64,000 nucleotides of DNA from Amycolatopsis methanolica 239 (GTDB lineage: Bacteria > Actinomycetota > Actinomycetes > Mycobacteriales > Pseudonocardiaceae). Shown piece by piece: positions 20,499 through 29,453 of the stretch (its first letter is position 1; each line of letters starts with the position of its first letter). The notes under the pieces are model-generated. The model saw only the letters and a list, made by a program, of their open reading frames with translations, had not been told where the DNA came from and ran no database searches. Position numbers and translations under genes: made by a program. The stretch covers positions 5,518,001 through 5,582,000 of the forward strand of contig NZ_CP009110.1 of the NCBI RefSeq assembly GCF_000739085.1. Reading direction: 5' to 3'.

Positions 20499-21563
20499 TC
20501 AGCTCGCCGCGGCCACCTCGGGTGCGGCCAGCAGCCGCCGGATCTCGTGGACTGCTGCGCGGCCCGCTCGGTTCGCGCCGATCGTGCTCGCGGACGGGCC
20601 GTAGCCGACCAGGTGCAGGCGGGGTTCCGCGGCCGCGCGGGTGCCTTCCATGCGGATGCCGCCGCCGGATTCGCGCAGGTGCAGTGGCGCGAGGTGGTCC
20701 AGCGCGGCGCGGAAACCGGTCGCCCAGAGGATCGCGTCGACGTGCTGCTCGGTGCCGTCCGGCCACACCACGCCCGTCGGCGTCAGGTGGTCGAACATCG
20801 GCTTCCGGTCGAGGATCCCGCGGGCCTCGGCCTCGCGCACCTGGGGCGTGCGCATCAGGCCGGTCACGCTCACCACGCTCCCCGGGGGCAACCCGGCCCG
20901 CACGCGGCGCTCGACCTGCGCCACGGCTTCGCGGCCCAGCTCGGGGCTGAACTCGACGTCCTTGAACACCGGCGGGCGCCGGGTGACCCAGGTGGTGCCG
21001 CTCGCGAACTCGGCGATCTCGATGAGCAGCTGCACGCCCGACGTCCCGCCGCCGACGACCAGGACGTGGTGCCCGCGGAACTCCTCCGCGCTGCGGTAGT
21101 CGGCGGTGTGCAGCTGGCGGCCGGTGAACGTCTCCTGGCCGGGGTAGTGCGGCCAGAACGGGCGCGTCCAGGTGCCGGTCGCGTTGATCACGGCGCGGGC
21201 GGCCCAGCTGTCGCCGCCGGCGCTCTCGACGAGGAGCCGCTCACCGGCGTCCCGAACGGCGACCACCTCGACCGGGCGCCGCACCGGCAGCTCGAAGGCG
21301 CGCTCGTAGCGGGCGAAGTACTCCGCGACGACTTCCGACGCCTTCCGGTGCTCGTCCTGCTCGTCGAAGGCCATGCCGGGCAGGTCGTGGAACTTGTGGA
21401 CCTTGTCCAGCCGCAGCGAAGGCCACCGGTGCTGCCACGCCCCGCCCGGCGAGGAATCCCGATCGAGGACGACGAACTCCAGGCCGGACCGCCGGAGGAA
21501 GTAGGCCGCCGACAGGCCGGCCTGCCCCGCTCCGATCACCACGACGTCGGTTTCGGTACGCAC
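20499..21563 (-). CDS. Flavin-containing monooxygenase / CzcO-like NAD(P)H oxidoreductase
   Basis: 354 residues from GTG 21563. FAD site VVIGAGQAGLSAAYFLRR, a PGGAWQHRWPSLRLDKVHKF segment typical of the CzcO/TrkA-like FMO group, NADPH site VLVVGGGTSGVQLLIEIAEF, and a late ILWATGFRAALDHLAPL (ATG motif). Such enzymes oxygenate heteroatoms or carbonyls using FAD and NADPH. No ribosome-binding site is evident before the GTG and no better start is visible upstream, where the sequence becomes repetitive. Monocistronic. Confidence 0.85.
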   Translation of the reverse strand: MRTETDVVVIGAGQAGLSAAYFLRRSGLEFVVLDRDSSPGGAWQHRWPSLRLDKVHKFHDLPGMAFDEQDEHRKASEVVAEYFARYERAFELPVRRPVEVVAVRDAGERLLVESAGGDSWAARAVINATGTWTRPFWPHYPGQETFTGRQLHTADYRSAEEFRGHHVLVVGGGTSGVQLLIEIAEFASGTTWVTRRPPVFKDVEFSPELGREAVAQVERRVRAGLPPGSVVSVTGLMRTPQVREAEARGILDRKPMFDHLTPTGVVWPDGTEQHVDAILWATGFRAALDHLAPLHLRESGGGIRMEGTRAAAEPRLHLVGYGPSASTIGANRAGRAAVHEIRRLLAAPEVAAAS

Positions 21564-21792
21564 AAGAGGTACAACATCGCCCGCGGCGACCCACTTCCCC
21601 GCCGTGGCGCGCGGCACGTCGGGGCGAGGCAGGGTCGGTGCGGCGCGGTGGCGGAGATGGCAGCGCGCCGCGGCGCTGGGAGGGACGGCCGGGCGCTGGC
21701 TGAAAGTGCGGGCGCGGCGGTGGGCGGGAGGACCGGCGCGGGGTGGAGGGCGCGGCGCGCACGACCGCACCATGCGGAGTGGGCAGAACTCC

Positions 21793-21904
21793 GCGGAGCG
21801 GCGCGATGGACAACACCCCGGCGCGGAGCGGCGCGATGGCCAGCGCCCGGCGCGGGGCGGCGCGACAGGCAACGCCCGGCCCTGAGCGATGGGCAGCGCC
21901 CGGC
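21793..21904. repeat. About 29-bp degenerate tandem repeat, four units
   Basis: Units at 21793-21822, 21823-21851, 21852-21880 and 21881-21904 (shortened), each of form GCGGAGCGGCGCGAT then GGCAACGCCCGGC with substitutions; a fifth partial unit follows at 21905. The unit length is not a multiple of three, so it is not a protein repeat. Confidence 0.7.
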
Positions 21905-21980
21905 GCGGGGCGGCACGCTGGTCGCGATGCAGCGGGCGCGAGACCGGGTGATGCCACGCATGGGCGTGGCTGTGCGAAAG

Positions 21981-22145
21981 CGGCCGCGTGGCCGCACGCC
22001 GGGGGTGCGCGCGAGCAGGCCGCGTGCCAGCGCGGCGGCAGTGCGCGCGAGCGAGCCGCGTGCCGCGCGGCGGCAGTGCGCGCGAGCGGCCGCGTGGCCG
22101 CACGTTGGGGGTGCGCGCGAGCAGGCCGGGTGCCAGCGCGGTGGG
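21981..22145. repeat. 58-bp duplicated GC-rich segment with 36-bp sub-repeats
   Basis: A segment beginning CGGCCGCGTGGCCGCACG at 21981-22038 recurs at 22087-22144 with about four mismatches, 106 bp apart. A shorter motif CGGCAGTGCGCGCGAG occurs at 22035-22050 and 22071-22086 between and across the copies. The structure suggests slipped-strand expansion. Confidence 0.7.
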
Positions 22146-22234
22146 AGGCCGCGGCGAACCCACGGGGCCGCCGCGGTACCCGGTTGTCGTGAGGAGGTGC
22201 GCCGAGCAGGTGGGCGCCCGCTCGGCGCTGGGCC

Positions 22235-22912
22235 TCAGCGGCGGCGGATCAGGCGCACGATCGCCACGATGCCGAGTACCGCGGCGACTCCGGCGAGTAC
22301 CGGGGCCAGGCGCTTGCCGATGGAGCCGCCCGCGTACTCGAAGAGGTCGATCGCCTCGGCTTCCTGGGGCTGCGGCTTCACTGTCTCCAGCTTGGGCTTC
22401 TCCGGGGCCGGTTCGGTGGTCACCCCGGACTCGGCCGGCTTCTCCTCGGCGGGGGCGGATGAGGTCTCCGCCGCGCCGAGGCGGTCGGCCAGGTTCGTCG
22501 CGAACTGGTCGAGGATCTTGCCGCCGACCTCCGAGATCATGCCGCGGCCGAACTGCGCCGGGCGGCCGGTCACGTTCAGGTCCGTCGCCACGGAACCCTT
22601 CGTCCCGCCGTTCTCCTCGGACAGCGTCACCGTGACGGTCGCCGCCGCGGTGCCCGCTCCTCGCGAGTCCTTGCCGGAGGCCTTGATCACGATCTTGCGG
22701 GCCTGCTCATCGGTCTCCAGGAACTCGCCGGAGCCCTTGTACAGCAGGGAGATCGGCCCCAGCTTCACCTTGACCGTGCCGGTGAACGTCTCGCCCTCGA
22801 CCTTCGTCAGGGTCGCACCCGGCATGCAGGGGGCAACGCGTTCCGGGTCGGTGACCGCCTTCCACACCTCGGCGGGCGGGGCCGGAACGGTGAATTCATG
22901 GTCGAGCCGCAC
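22235..22912 (-). CDS. coxG: CoxG-like SRPBCC protein of the molybdenum hydroxylase cluster
   Basis: 225 residues from GTG 22912 with GGGAGG upstream. Residues 1-150 form the SRPBCC/CoxG lipid-pocket fold: LDHEFTVPAPPAEVWKAV, PCMPGATL, and the glycine-rich GRGMISEVGGKILDQFATNL. A Pro/Glu-rich linker (about 150-190) leads to a C-terminal membrane helix (APVLAGVAAVLGIVAIVRLI) ending RRR. In Oligotropha CoxG is proposed to help recruit CO dehydrogenase to the membrane, and the tail anchor fits such a role. Separated from coxM by 267 bp and a hairpin. Confidence 0.9.
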   Translation of the reverse strand: MRLDHEFTVPAPPAEVWKAVTDPERVAPCMPGATLTKVEGETFTGTVKVKLGPISLLYKGSGEFLETDEQARKIVIKASGKDSRGAGTAAATVTVTLSEENGGTKGSVATDLNVTGRPAQFGRGMISEVGGKILDQFATNLADRLGAAETSSAPAEEKPAESGVTTEPAPEKPKLETVKPQPQEAEAIDLFEYAGGSIGKRLAPVLAGVAAVLGIVAIVRLIRRR

Positions 22913-23138
22913 GGGCCGACCTCCCTTCTCCAGAAAGCTTCAAGTCCCTCGCAGCCACCTTAGTGCCGGAACCGGCATGTGCGTGACTTCGCGGGGCCCG
23001 GATCGGCGCGCCCCGCACGGGGGAACGGTGGTCGGATGATCACATTGCTGCGGTCGGAGCCCGGGGCCCACCGGCGGGAGCACCACGCCCGCACGGCCAG
23101 CGCTGACCGACGAGAGCTTTGCGCTCCCGCGGCTGGTA

Positions 23139-23170
23139 CCCGCGGCCGCCCACTGCAGGGCGGCCGCGGG
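23139..23170 (-). terminator. Strong hairpin after coxM, perfect 13-bp stem
   Basis: CCCGCGGCCGCCC (23139-23151), loop ACTGCA, GGGCGGCCGCGGG (23158-23170), 10 bp past the coxM stop. It likely ends or attenuates the coxSLM transcript before coxG. Confidence 0.75.
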
Positions 23171-23179
23171 CGCCTGGGC

Positions 23180-24037
23180 CTACACCGCGGACAGGGCTGC
23201 CGAGACCGCGCGGCCCGTCAGCACCTTGGCCAGCTCCTGCCGGTACTCCACGTCCGCGTTGCCGTCCGCCGTGGGGCTGGTGCCCTCGGCGGCGTGGGCG
23301 GCCGCGGCGCGGATCGTGTCGTCGGACGCGGACTGGCCCACCAGGGCCTGCTCGACCGCGGTGGCCCGCACCGGTACCGACGCCATGTTCGTCAGCGCGA
23401 CCCGGGCCTCGGCGATCGTGTCGCCGTCCGTGCGGACCGTGGCCGCCACCGCGACCATCGACCACGCCTGGGCGACCCGGTTGAACTTCTCGTAGTGCGC
23501 CTTCCACCCGGTGTGCTTCGGCACGCGGATCTCGACCAGGATCTCGCCCGGCTCGAGCGCCGTGGTGAAGAAGTCCTGGAAGAACTCCGCCACAGGCACC
23601 GTCCGCCTGCCACTGCTGCTCGCGATCACCATCTCGGCGTCCAACGCCAGTGCGGGGGCCAGCAGGTCGCCTGCCGGGTCCGCGTGCGCGATCGAACCGC
23701 CGAACGTGCCGCGGTGCCGCACCTGCGGGTCGGCCACCGTGTCGGTCGCCTTGGCCAGCAGTGCGGCGTGCTCGGCGACCAGCTGGTCGCGCTGCACGTC
23801 GTAGTGCGTGGTCATGGCGCCGATGACGATCGCGTCGCCGTCGTCGCGGACACCCCGCAGCTCGGTGATCTTGCCGAGGTCGATGAGCGTCGTGGGCGCG
23901 GCCAGCCGCATCCGCAGCACCGGCAGCAGGCTTTGTCCGCCGGCCAGCACCTTGGCGTCCTCACCGGCCGCGGCCAGTGCCTGCACCGCCTCGTCCACAG
24001 TGGACGGCGCGACGTAGTCGAAGGCAGCGGGGATCAC
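23180..24037 (-). CDS. coxM: Molybdenum hydroxylase medium (FAD) subunit, CoxM-like
   Basis: 285 residues from a GTG overlapping the coxL stop (GTGA, 24034-24037). FAD-binding motifs AGGQSLLPVLRMRLAAP and TFGGSIAHADPAGDLLA are those of CoxM/xanthine dehydrogenase FAD subunits. The subunit passes electrons from the iron-sulfur subunit to the final acceptor. Third gene of the coxS-L-M unit, the order usual for form II clusters. Confidence 0.95.
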   Translation of the reverse strand: MIPAAFDYVAPSTVDEAVQALAAAGEDAKVLAGGQSLLPVLRMRLAAPTTLIDLGKITELRGVRDDGDAIVIGAMTTHYDVQRDQLVAEHAALLAKATDTVADPQVRHRGTFGGSIAHADPAGDLLAPALALDAEMVIASSSGRRTVPVAEFFQDFFTTALEPGEILVEIRVPKHTGWKAHYEKFNRVAQAWSMVAVAATVRTDGDTIAEARVALTNMASVPVRATAVEQALVGQSASDDTIRAAAAHAAEGTSPTADGNADVEYRQELAKVLTGRAVSAALSAV

Positions 24038-26472
24038 TGCGCACCTCCCGAAGCGTCGATGGAACCCAGTCCGCCGCCGGCCTCCGCACCGACGCCGCCG
24101 GCGTCGGTGCGGCCGCGGTGGATCGCCGACCACACCCGCATGGGCGAGCACGGCATCTCGATGTCGTTGACCCCGAACTGCCGCACGGCGTCCACGACCG
24201 CGTTGACCACCGCCGGGGTGGAGGCGATCGTGCCCGCCTCGCCGACACCCTTGACGCCCAGCGGGTTCGACGTCGCCGCCGTCTCGGTGCGGTCGGTGAC
24301 GAACGACGGCAGGTCGGCCGCCGAGGGCAGCAGGTAGTCGGCGAACGTGCCGGTGGTCAGCGTGCCGCTCTCGTCGAACACCGCCTCCTCGTAGAGGGCC
24401 TGCGCGATGCCCTGGGCGAGACCGCCGTGCACCTGCCCCTCCACGATCAGCGGGTTGACCACCTTGCCCACATCGTCCACGCACACGTACGAGCGCAACC
24501 GCACCCGCCCGGTCTCGGTGTCCACCTCGGCGGCGCACAGGTGCGTGCCGTGCGGGAACGAGAAGTTCTCCGGGTCGAACACGGCCTCGGAGTCCAGCGT
24601 GGGCTCCATGCCCTCGGGCAGGTTGTGCGCGGCGAACGTCGCGAACGCGACGTCCTGGATCGTCGTCGACGTGTCGGTGCCGCGGACAGTGAACTTGCCG
24701 CCCTCGAACTCCAGGTCGTCCGGCGAGCACTCCAGCAGGTGTGCGGCGATCGTGCGGGCCTTGTCGACGACCTTCTCGGCGGCCTTTACCACCGCGATGC
24801 CGCCGACGGCCAGCGACCGCGACCCGTAGGTGTCCATGCCCTTGTGCGAGGACTGCGTGTCGCCGTGGATGACCTCGATGTCCTCGAACGCGACGCCGAG
24901 CCGGTCGGCCACGATCTGGCTCCACGCCGTCTCGTGCCCCTGCCCGTGGGCGGAGGCGCCGGTGACCACCTCGACCTTGCCTGTCGGCAGCACGCGGATC
25001 GCCGCGTGCTCCCAGCCGCCCGCCCCGTAGTCCAGCGACCCGAGCACCCGCGACGGCGCCAGCCCGCACATCTCGGTGAACGTCGAGATGCCGATGCCCA
25101 GCTGCACCGGATCCTTGCGCTCGCGGCGTTCCTGCTGCTCCCGGCGCAGGCCCTCGTAGTCGAACAGCTCCTTGGCGCGCTCGGTGGCGGCCTCGTAGTT
25201 GCCCGAGTCGTAGGTCAGCCCGCAGACCGTGGTGAACGGGAACTCCTCGTGCTTGATCCAGTTCTTCTCGCGCAGCTCCAGCGGGTCCATGCCCAGCTCG
25301 GCGGCCAGCTCGTCCATCATCCGCTCGATCGCGAACGTGGCCTCCGGCCGCCCGGCGCCGCGGTAGGCGTCGGTGAGCGTGGTGTTGGTGAACACGTTCG
25401 TGCAGGCGAAGTGGTAGGCCGGGATCTTGTAGATCGCGTTGAACATGAACGCGCCCAGGATCGGCACGCCGGGCCCGACCAGCCCGTTGTAGGCGCCCAT
25501 GTCGGCGAGCAACTCGACCTTGAGGCCGGTGATCGTGCCGTCGCGGTTCGCGCTGATCGAGATGTCCTGGATCTGGTCGCGGCCGTGGTGCGCGGTCTGC
25601 ATACACTCCGAGCGGGTCTCGGTCCACTTGACCGGCTTGCCGAGCTTCTGCGCGATGAGGACCGCCATGGTCTCCTCGGGCAGCACGGCGATCTTGCCGC
25701 CGAACCCGCCGCCGACGTCCGGCGCGATGACGCGCAGTTTGTGCTCGGGGATGCCGAGCGTCAGCGCCGTCATCGTCTTGAGGATGTGCGGCACCTGGGT
25801 GGCCGACCACATGGTGATCTGGGTGCCGGTCGGGTCGACCACGACCGAGCGCGGCTCCATGAACGCGGGCACCAGGCGCTGCTGGCGGAAACGCCGCTTG
25901 AGCACGACCTCGCCGCCGGCCAGCGCTTCCTCGACGTTACCGCCGGTGCCCGCCTCGGCCGAGTCGAAGACCCACGTCGCCTGCTTGTTGGTGCCCAGCT
26001 CGTCGTGCACCAGCGGCGCGTCGTCGGCGATCGCGTTCTCCAGGCCGAGGACCACGGGCAGTTCCTCGTAGTCCACGTCGATGGCCTCGAGCGCGTCGGC
26101 GGCCTCGGCCTTGCTGCGGGCTACGACCACCGCGACGCCCTCACCGGCGAAGTTGACCTGGTCGGCGGCCAGCACGGGCCGCCGCGGTTGCTTCATGTCC
26201 GGCGTGATCGGCCACGCGCACGGCATGCCGATCGCGTTGTCCGGGTCGAGGTCGCGGGCCGTGTAGACGGCGACGACGCCCGGCATGTCCCGCGCCGCGG
26301 CCGTGTCGATGGACCTTATCCGGGCGTGGGCGAACGGGCTGCGCAGGATCGCCACGTGCAGCATCCCGGGCAGCGTGATGTTGTCGGTCCAGCGGGTGCG
26401 GCCGGTGATGAGCCGCGCGTCCTCCTTGCGGGTGCGCGCCTTGCCGACCTCGGGTTCGATCGTCGACGTCAT
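24034..26472 (-). CDS. coxL: Molybdenum hydroxylase large subunit, form II CoxL (AYRGAGR type)
   Basis: 812 residues. The Mo-cytosine-dinucleotide subunit carries the catalytic pocket. Seen: APDVGGGFGGKIAVLPEE, the active-site loop TDAYRGAGRPEATFAIERMM, and GVGEAGTIASTPAVVNAV with the conserved catalytic Glu. The AYRGAGR loop defines form II; form I enzymes proven to oxidise CO have AYxCSFR with the Cu-binding Cys, which is absent here. It is therefore best called a CO-dehydrogenase-like or aryl/aldehyde hydroxylase of unknown substrate. ATG 26472 is 1 nt after the coxS stop. Confidence 0.95.
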   Translation of the reverse strand: MTSTIEPEVGKARTRKEDARLITGRTRWTDNITLPGMLHVAILRSPFAHARIRSIDTAAARDMPGVVAVYTARDLDPDNAIGMPCAWPITPDMKQPRRPVLAADQVNFAGEGVAVVVARSKAEAADALEAIDVDYEELPVVLGLENAIADDAPLVHDELGTNKQATWVFDSAEAGTGGNVEEALAGGEVVLKRRFRQQRLVPAFMEPRSVVVDPTGTQITMWSATQVPHILKTMTALTLGIPEHKLRVIAPDVGGGFGGKIAVLPEETMAVLIAQKLGKPVKWTETRSECMQTAHHGRDQIQDISISANRDGTITGLKVELLADMGAYNGLVGPGVPILGAFMFNAIYKIPAYHFACTNVFTNTTLTDAYRGAGRPEATFAIERMMDELAAELGMDPLELREKNWIKHEEFPFTTVCGLTYDSGNYEAATERAKELFDYEGLRREQQERRERKDPVQLGIGISTFTEMCGLAPSRVLGSLDYGAGGWEHAAIRVLPTGKVEVVTGASAHGQGHETAWSQIVADRLGVAFEDIEVIHGDTQSSHKGMDTYGSRSLAVGGIAVVKAAEKVVDKARTIAAHLLECSPDDLEFEGGKFTVRGTDTSTTIQDVAFATFAAHNLPEGMEPTLDSEAVFDPENFSFPHGTHLCAAEVDTETGRVRLRSYVCVDDVGKVVNPLIVEGQVHGGLAQGIAQALYEEAVFDESGTLTTGTFADYLLPSAADLPSFVTDRTETAATSNPLGVKGVGEAGTIASTPAVVNAVVDAVRQFGVNDIEMPCSPMRVWSAIHRGRTDAGGVGAEAGGGLGSIDASGGAQ

Positions 26473-26473
26473 G

Positions 26474-27016
26474 TCACTCGCCCCCGCCCGCGAACGCGCT
26501 GGGCGCGCGGGAGACGTCGTCACCGGAGACGCGCTCGGCCTCCGGCCCCGCGCCCGGGCTCATCCGCTGCGCCGCGTCCCGCACGGCGCGAACGATGTTC
26601 TGGTAACCGGTGCAGCGGCACAGGTTGCCCTCGAGCCCCTCGCGGACGGCGTGCTCGTCCGGGTTCGGGTTGTCGGCGAGCAGGTCGATCGACTGCATGA
26701 TCATGCCCGGCGTGCAGAACCCGCACTGCAGGGCGTGGTTGTCGTGGAACGCTTCCTGCACGGGGTGGAGCTTGCCGTCGCGAGCCAGGCCCTCGATGGT
26801 CGTCACCTCGGCACCGTCGGCCTGCACGGCGAGGACCGAGCAGGACTTCACGCTCTGGCCGTTGAGGTGCACGGTGCAGGCACCGCAGTTGCTGGTGTCG
26901 CACCCGATGACGGTGCCGACTTTCCCGAGCGTCTCCCTCAGGTAGTGAACAAGCAACGTGCGGGGTTCGACCTCGTCGGTGTAACTGGTTCCGTCCACGT
27001 TGACGGTGATGCGCAT
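26474..27016 (-). CDS. coxS: Molybdenum hydroxylase small (2x[2Fe-2S]) subunit, CoxS-like
   Basis: 180 residues from ATG 27016 with GGAGG 4 nt upstream. The N-terminal plant-type ferredoxin site is [15 protein letters not shown] plus a later Cys, and the second cluster is [10 protein letters not shown] with [10 protein letters not shown] roughly 20-residue C-terminal extension ([20 protein letters not shown]) is longer than usual. It relays electrons from the Mo site to FAD. First gene of coxS-L-M. Confidence 0.96.
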   Translation of the reverse strand: MRITVNVDGTSYTDEVEPRTLLVHYLRETLGKVGTVIGCDTSNCGACTVHLNGQSVKSCSVLAVQADGAEVTTIEGLARDGKLHPVQEAFHDNHALQCGFCTPGMIMQSIDLLADNPNPDEHAVREGLEGNLCRCTGYQNIVRAVRDAAQRMSPGAGPEAERVSGDDVSRAPSAFAGGGE

Positions 27017-27228
27017 GAGGCCTCCAGTGGTGGGAGCTGGGTGATCGGCTTCACAAGCGAGCGTGCTACTTCCGTGCCGTTCGGACAAGTCCTGGTTGGG
27101 TGACACTTCACCCCGACTCCCGCAACTGCACGGAAAAATCCGGCTCTACGCTGCAGCCGCGGAACCGGCTCGTACGAAGTGACCAGTCGCAGGCCTGCGA
27201 AAGGGCCAGTCGTGGGTGCACGACAGGG

Positions 27229-28341
27229 TCAGCCGTGGATGCGTCCGGACAACTCCGTGAGCCGCTTCCCGCCACCGCCCCACCGCAACGCGATGATCTC
27301 CGCGGCGATCGACACCGCGGTCTCCTCCGGTGTGCGGGCGCCGAGATCGAGCCCGATCGGAGAGGCCAATCGCGACAGTTCCGCCTCTGTCAATCCCGCC
27401 TCCCGCAAGCGGGCGAGGCGGTCGTCGTGCGTGCGCCGCGACCCCATCGCCCCGATGTAGCCGACGTCCAGCCGCAACGCGACCTCCAGCAGCGGCACGT
27501 CGAACTTCGGGTCGTGGGTGAGCACCGCGATCACGGTGCGCCGGTCGATACGGCCCGCCTCCGCCTCGGCCTTGAGGTAGCGGTGCGGCCAGTCCACGAC
27601 GACGTCGTCGGCGTCCGGGAACCGCGACGCGGTGGCGAAAACCGGACGCGCGTCGCACACCGTGACCTGGTAACCGAGGTAGGAGCCCATGCGCGCCATC
27701 GCGGCCGCGAAGTCGATCGCGCCAAACACCAGCATCCGCGGCTGCGGTTCGAAGGAGTTGACGAACACCGCCATGCCCTCGCCGCGCCGCTCGCCCTCGA
27801 GGCCGTAGTGCAGCGTTCCGGTGCGCCCGTTGGCGAGCAGGCCGCGCGCGTCGTCGGCGACCGCGTCGTCGATCCGGTCGGTGCCGAGCGTCCCCGCTGT
27901 CCGGTCCGGCCACACGACCATGTGCCGACCGCGCCGCTCCGGGTCCTCGTGCTCGATCACGGTGACCACGGCGACGGGCTCCCCGCGGTGCACGGAGTCG
28001 ACGACGTCGCCCAGCTCGGGCAGAGTCTCCCTGTCGATCCGCTCGACGTAGATGTCGATGATCCCGCCGCAGGTCAGGCCCACCGCAAACGCGTCGTCGT
28101 CGCTGACGCCGTAGCGCTGCAGCACCGGCTCGCGGTCGGCGACCACCTGTTGCGCCAGCTCGTACACCGCGCCCTCGACGCAGCCGCCGGACACGCTGCC
28201 GACCGCCGTCCCGTCCTCGGTGACCAGCATCGCGGCGCCCGGCGCACGGGGCGCCGAGGAGAAGGTCGCCACGACCGTGCCGACGCCGACGGCTTCGCCC
28301 TCGCGCCAGCGCTTGTACAACTCGTCGAGTACATCATGCAT
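27229..28341 (-). CDS. coxF: XdhC/CoxF-type molybdenum cofactor maturation protein
   Basis: 370 residues: N-terminal XdhC/CoxI domain (VVATFSSAPRAPGAAMLVTE, SVSGGCVEGAVYE) and a C-terminal Rossmann domain (MLVFGAIDFAAAMARMGSYL, GYIGAMGSRRTHDDRL). XdhC proteins bind and sulfurate or insert the Mo cofactor into the large subunit. Its start overlaps the end of coxE by 8 bp. A 212-bp gap with the probable coxS promoter follows. Confidence 0.92.
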   Translation of the reverse strand: MHDVLDELYKRWREGEAVGVGTVVATFSSAPRAPGAAMLVTEDGTAVGSVSGGCVEGAVYELAQQVVADREPVLQRYGVSDDDAFAVGLTCGGIIDIYVERIDRETLPELGDVVDSVHRGEPVAVVTVIEHEDPERRGRHMVVWPDRTAGTLGTDRIDDAVADDARGLLANGRTGTLHYGLEGERRGEGMAVFVNSFEPQPRMLVFGAIDFAAAMARMGSYLGYQVTVCDARPVFATASRFPDADDVVVDWPHRYLKAEAEAGRIDRRTVIAVLTHDPKFDVPLLEVALRLDVGYIGAMGSRRTHDDRLARLREAGLTEAELSRLASPIGLDLGARTPEETAVSIAAEIIALRWGGGGKRLTELSGRIHG

Positions 28342-29443
28342 CGCGGATCTCCAGCAGCAGTCGTTCCAGGGTGGCCAGGCTGTGGCCGGCCAGCAAGCGG
28401 TCGACGTGCGGGAGCGCGGCCGCGATGCCGGACTGCACCGGAGCGTAGCCTTCGCGTCCCGCGTGCGGGTTCACCCAGAACACCGCGTGCGCCAGGCGGC
28501 GCATCCGGGCCATCTGCTCGCCGAGGAGGCTGGGGTCGCCGCGCTCCCAGCCGTCGGAGAACACCGTGACGACGGCGCGGCGCGCGAGCCCGCGCTGCCC
28601 CCACCGGTCCAGGAAGATCCGCAGCGTCTCGCCGAGCCGGGTGCCGCCGGCGAAGTCGGGCACCGCGGTGCCCGCGGCGAGCATCGCGCGTTCCGGGTCG
28701 CGCTGCCGCAGCTGCCGGGACACCCTGGTCAGCCGGGTGCCGAGGGTGAACACCTCGACGGCGGCAGGCGCCCGGCGCACCACGACGTGCGCGAACCGCA
28801 GCAGCGAGTCGGCGTACGGGCTCATCGACCCGGACACGTCGAGCAGCAGCACCACGCGGCGCGGGCGGGTGGACCGGTTCCGGTGCGCGAGCCGGACCGG
28901 TTCGCCGCCGCCGGCCAGCATCGCGCGCAGCGTCCGGCCCGGGTCGAGCGAGCCGCGGCGCGCCGGCCTGCTGCGCAGGGACTTCCGCATCGGCGGTTGC
29001 GGCCGCAGCACCGCCATCAGCTCCCGCAGGTGCTCGCGTTCGGCCTTGGTCAGCTCCGCGAGATCCCGTTCGCGCAGCACTTCGGCGTCGGTCGCCGCGA
29101 CCCGCAGCTGCTCGTCGTCCGACCCGGCCTCGCCCTCGCCCGCCGGCTGCGACACCAGTGCGGCGATGCGGGACCGCTGCTCGCGGCGGACGGTGGCCGG
29201 CCGCGGTTCCGGTGGCGCCGCGGCGAACCACTGCGCGAACGCGTCGTCGTAGCGGATCAGGTCGTCCGGGTCCGAGCACAGCGTCAGCCTGCCCGCCCAG
29301 TACAGCTGGTCCGCCTCGCCGACGTCGAGCCGCTCGACTGCGTCGAGGTAGGCCTGCACCCGCTGCGGCCCGCAGGCGACGCCGGCTTCGCGCAGCGCGG
29401 TGGCGAAGCCGACGAATCCGGCCAGCGGGTTCTGGGTGTTCAC
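28334..29443 (-). CDS. coxE: VWA-domain protein CoxE
   Basis: 369 residues. The C-terminal half is a von Willebrand A-like domain with the MIDAS motif VVLLLDVSGSMSPYADSLLR, TLGTRLTRVSRQL and VTVFSDGWERGDP. CoxE works with the AAA+ ATPase CoxD in maturation of the Mo/Cu centre of CO dehydrogenase. Here coxD is not adjacent but lies 3.4 kb upstream on the same strand. Confidence 0.93.
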   Translation of the reverse strand: MNTQNPLAGFVGFATALREAGVACGPQRVQAYLDAVERLDVGEADQLYWAGRLTLCSDPDDLIRYDDAFAQWFAAAPPEPRPATVRREQRSRIAALVSQPAGEGEAGSDDEQLRVAATDAEVLRERDLAELTKAEREHLRELMAVLRPQPPMRKSLRSRPARRGSLDPGRTLRAMLAGGGEPVRLAHRNRSTRPRRVVLLLDVSGSMSPYADSLLRFAHVVVRRAPAAVEVFTLGTRLTRVSRQLRQRDPERAMLAAGTAVPDFAGGTRLGETLRIFLDRWGQRGLARRAVVTVFSDGWERGDPSLLGEQMARMRRLAHAVFWVNPHAGREGYAPVQSGIAAALPHVDRLLAGHSLATLERLLLEIRDA

Positions 29444-29453
29444 CTGTTCATTG

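Larger units (their letters stand above)
21564..22234. other. 671-bp GC-rich intergenic region with degenerate tandem repeats
   Basis: No credible gene: all open frames are Arg/Ala/Gly-rich repeats. The region upstream of the monooxygenase holds two repeat families (listed separately) and imperfect CGGCCGCG dyads. A promoter for the monooxygenase is not evident. Confidence 0.6.

Noticed and set aside
21604-22192. Plus-strand Ala/Arg/Gly-rich proteins across the repeat region
   Set aside because: Frames simply reflect GC-rich repeats with unit lengths not divisible by three; no ribosome site, no domain.
22979-23179. Small gene between coxM and coxG
   Set aside because: Only a hairpin and GC-rich filler; no start with ribosome site or stable frame.
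24034-27016. True (form I) aerobic CO dehydrogenase
   Set aside because: The active-site loop is AYRGAGR, not AYxCSFR, and the gene order is S-L-M, so only a CO-dehydrogenase-like call is supported.
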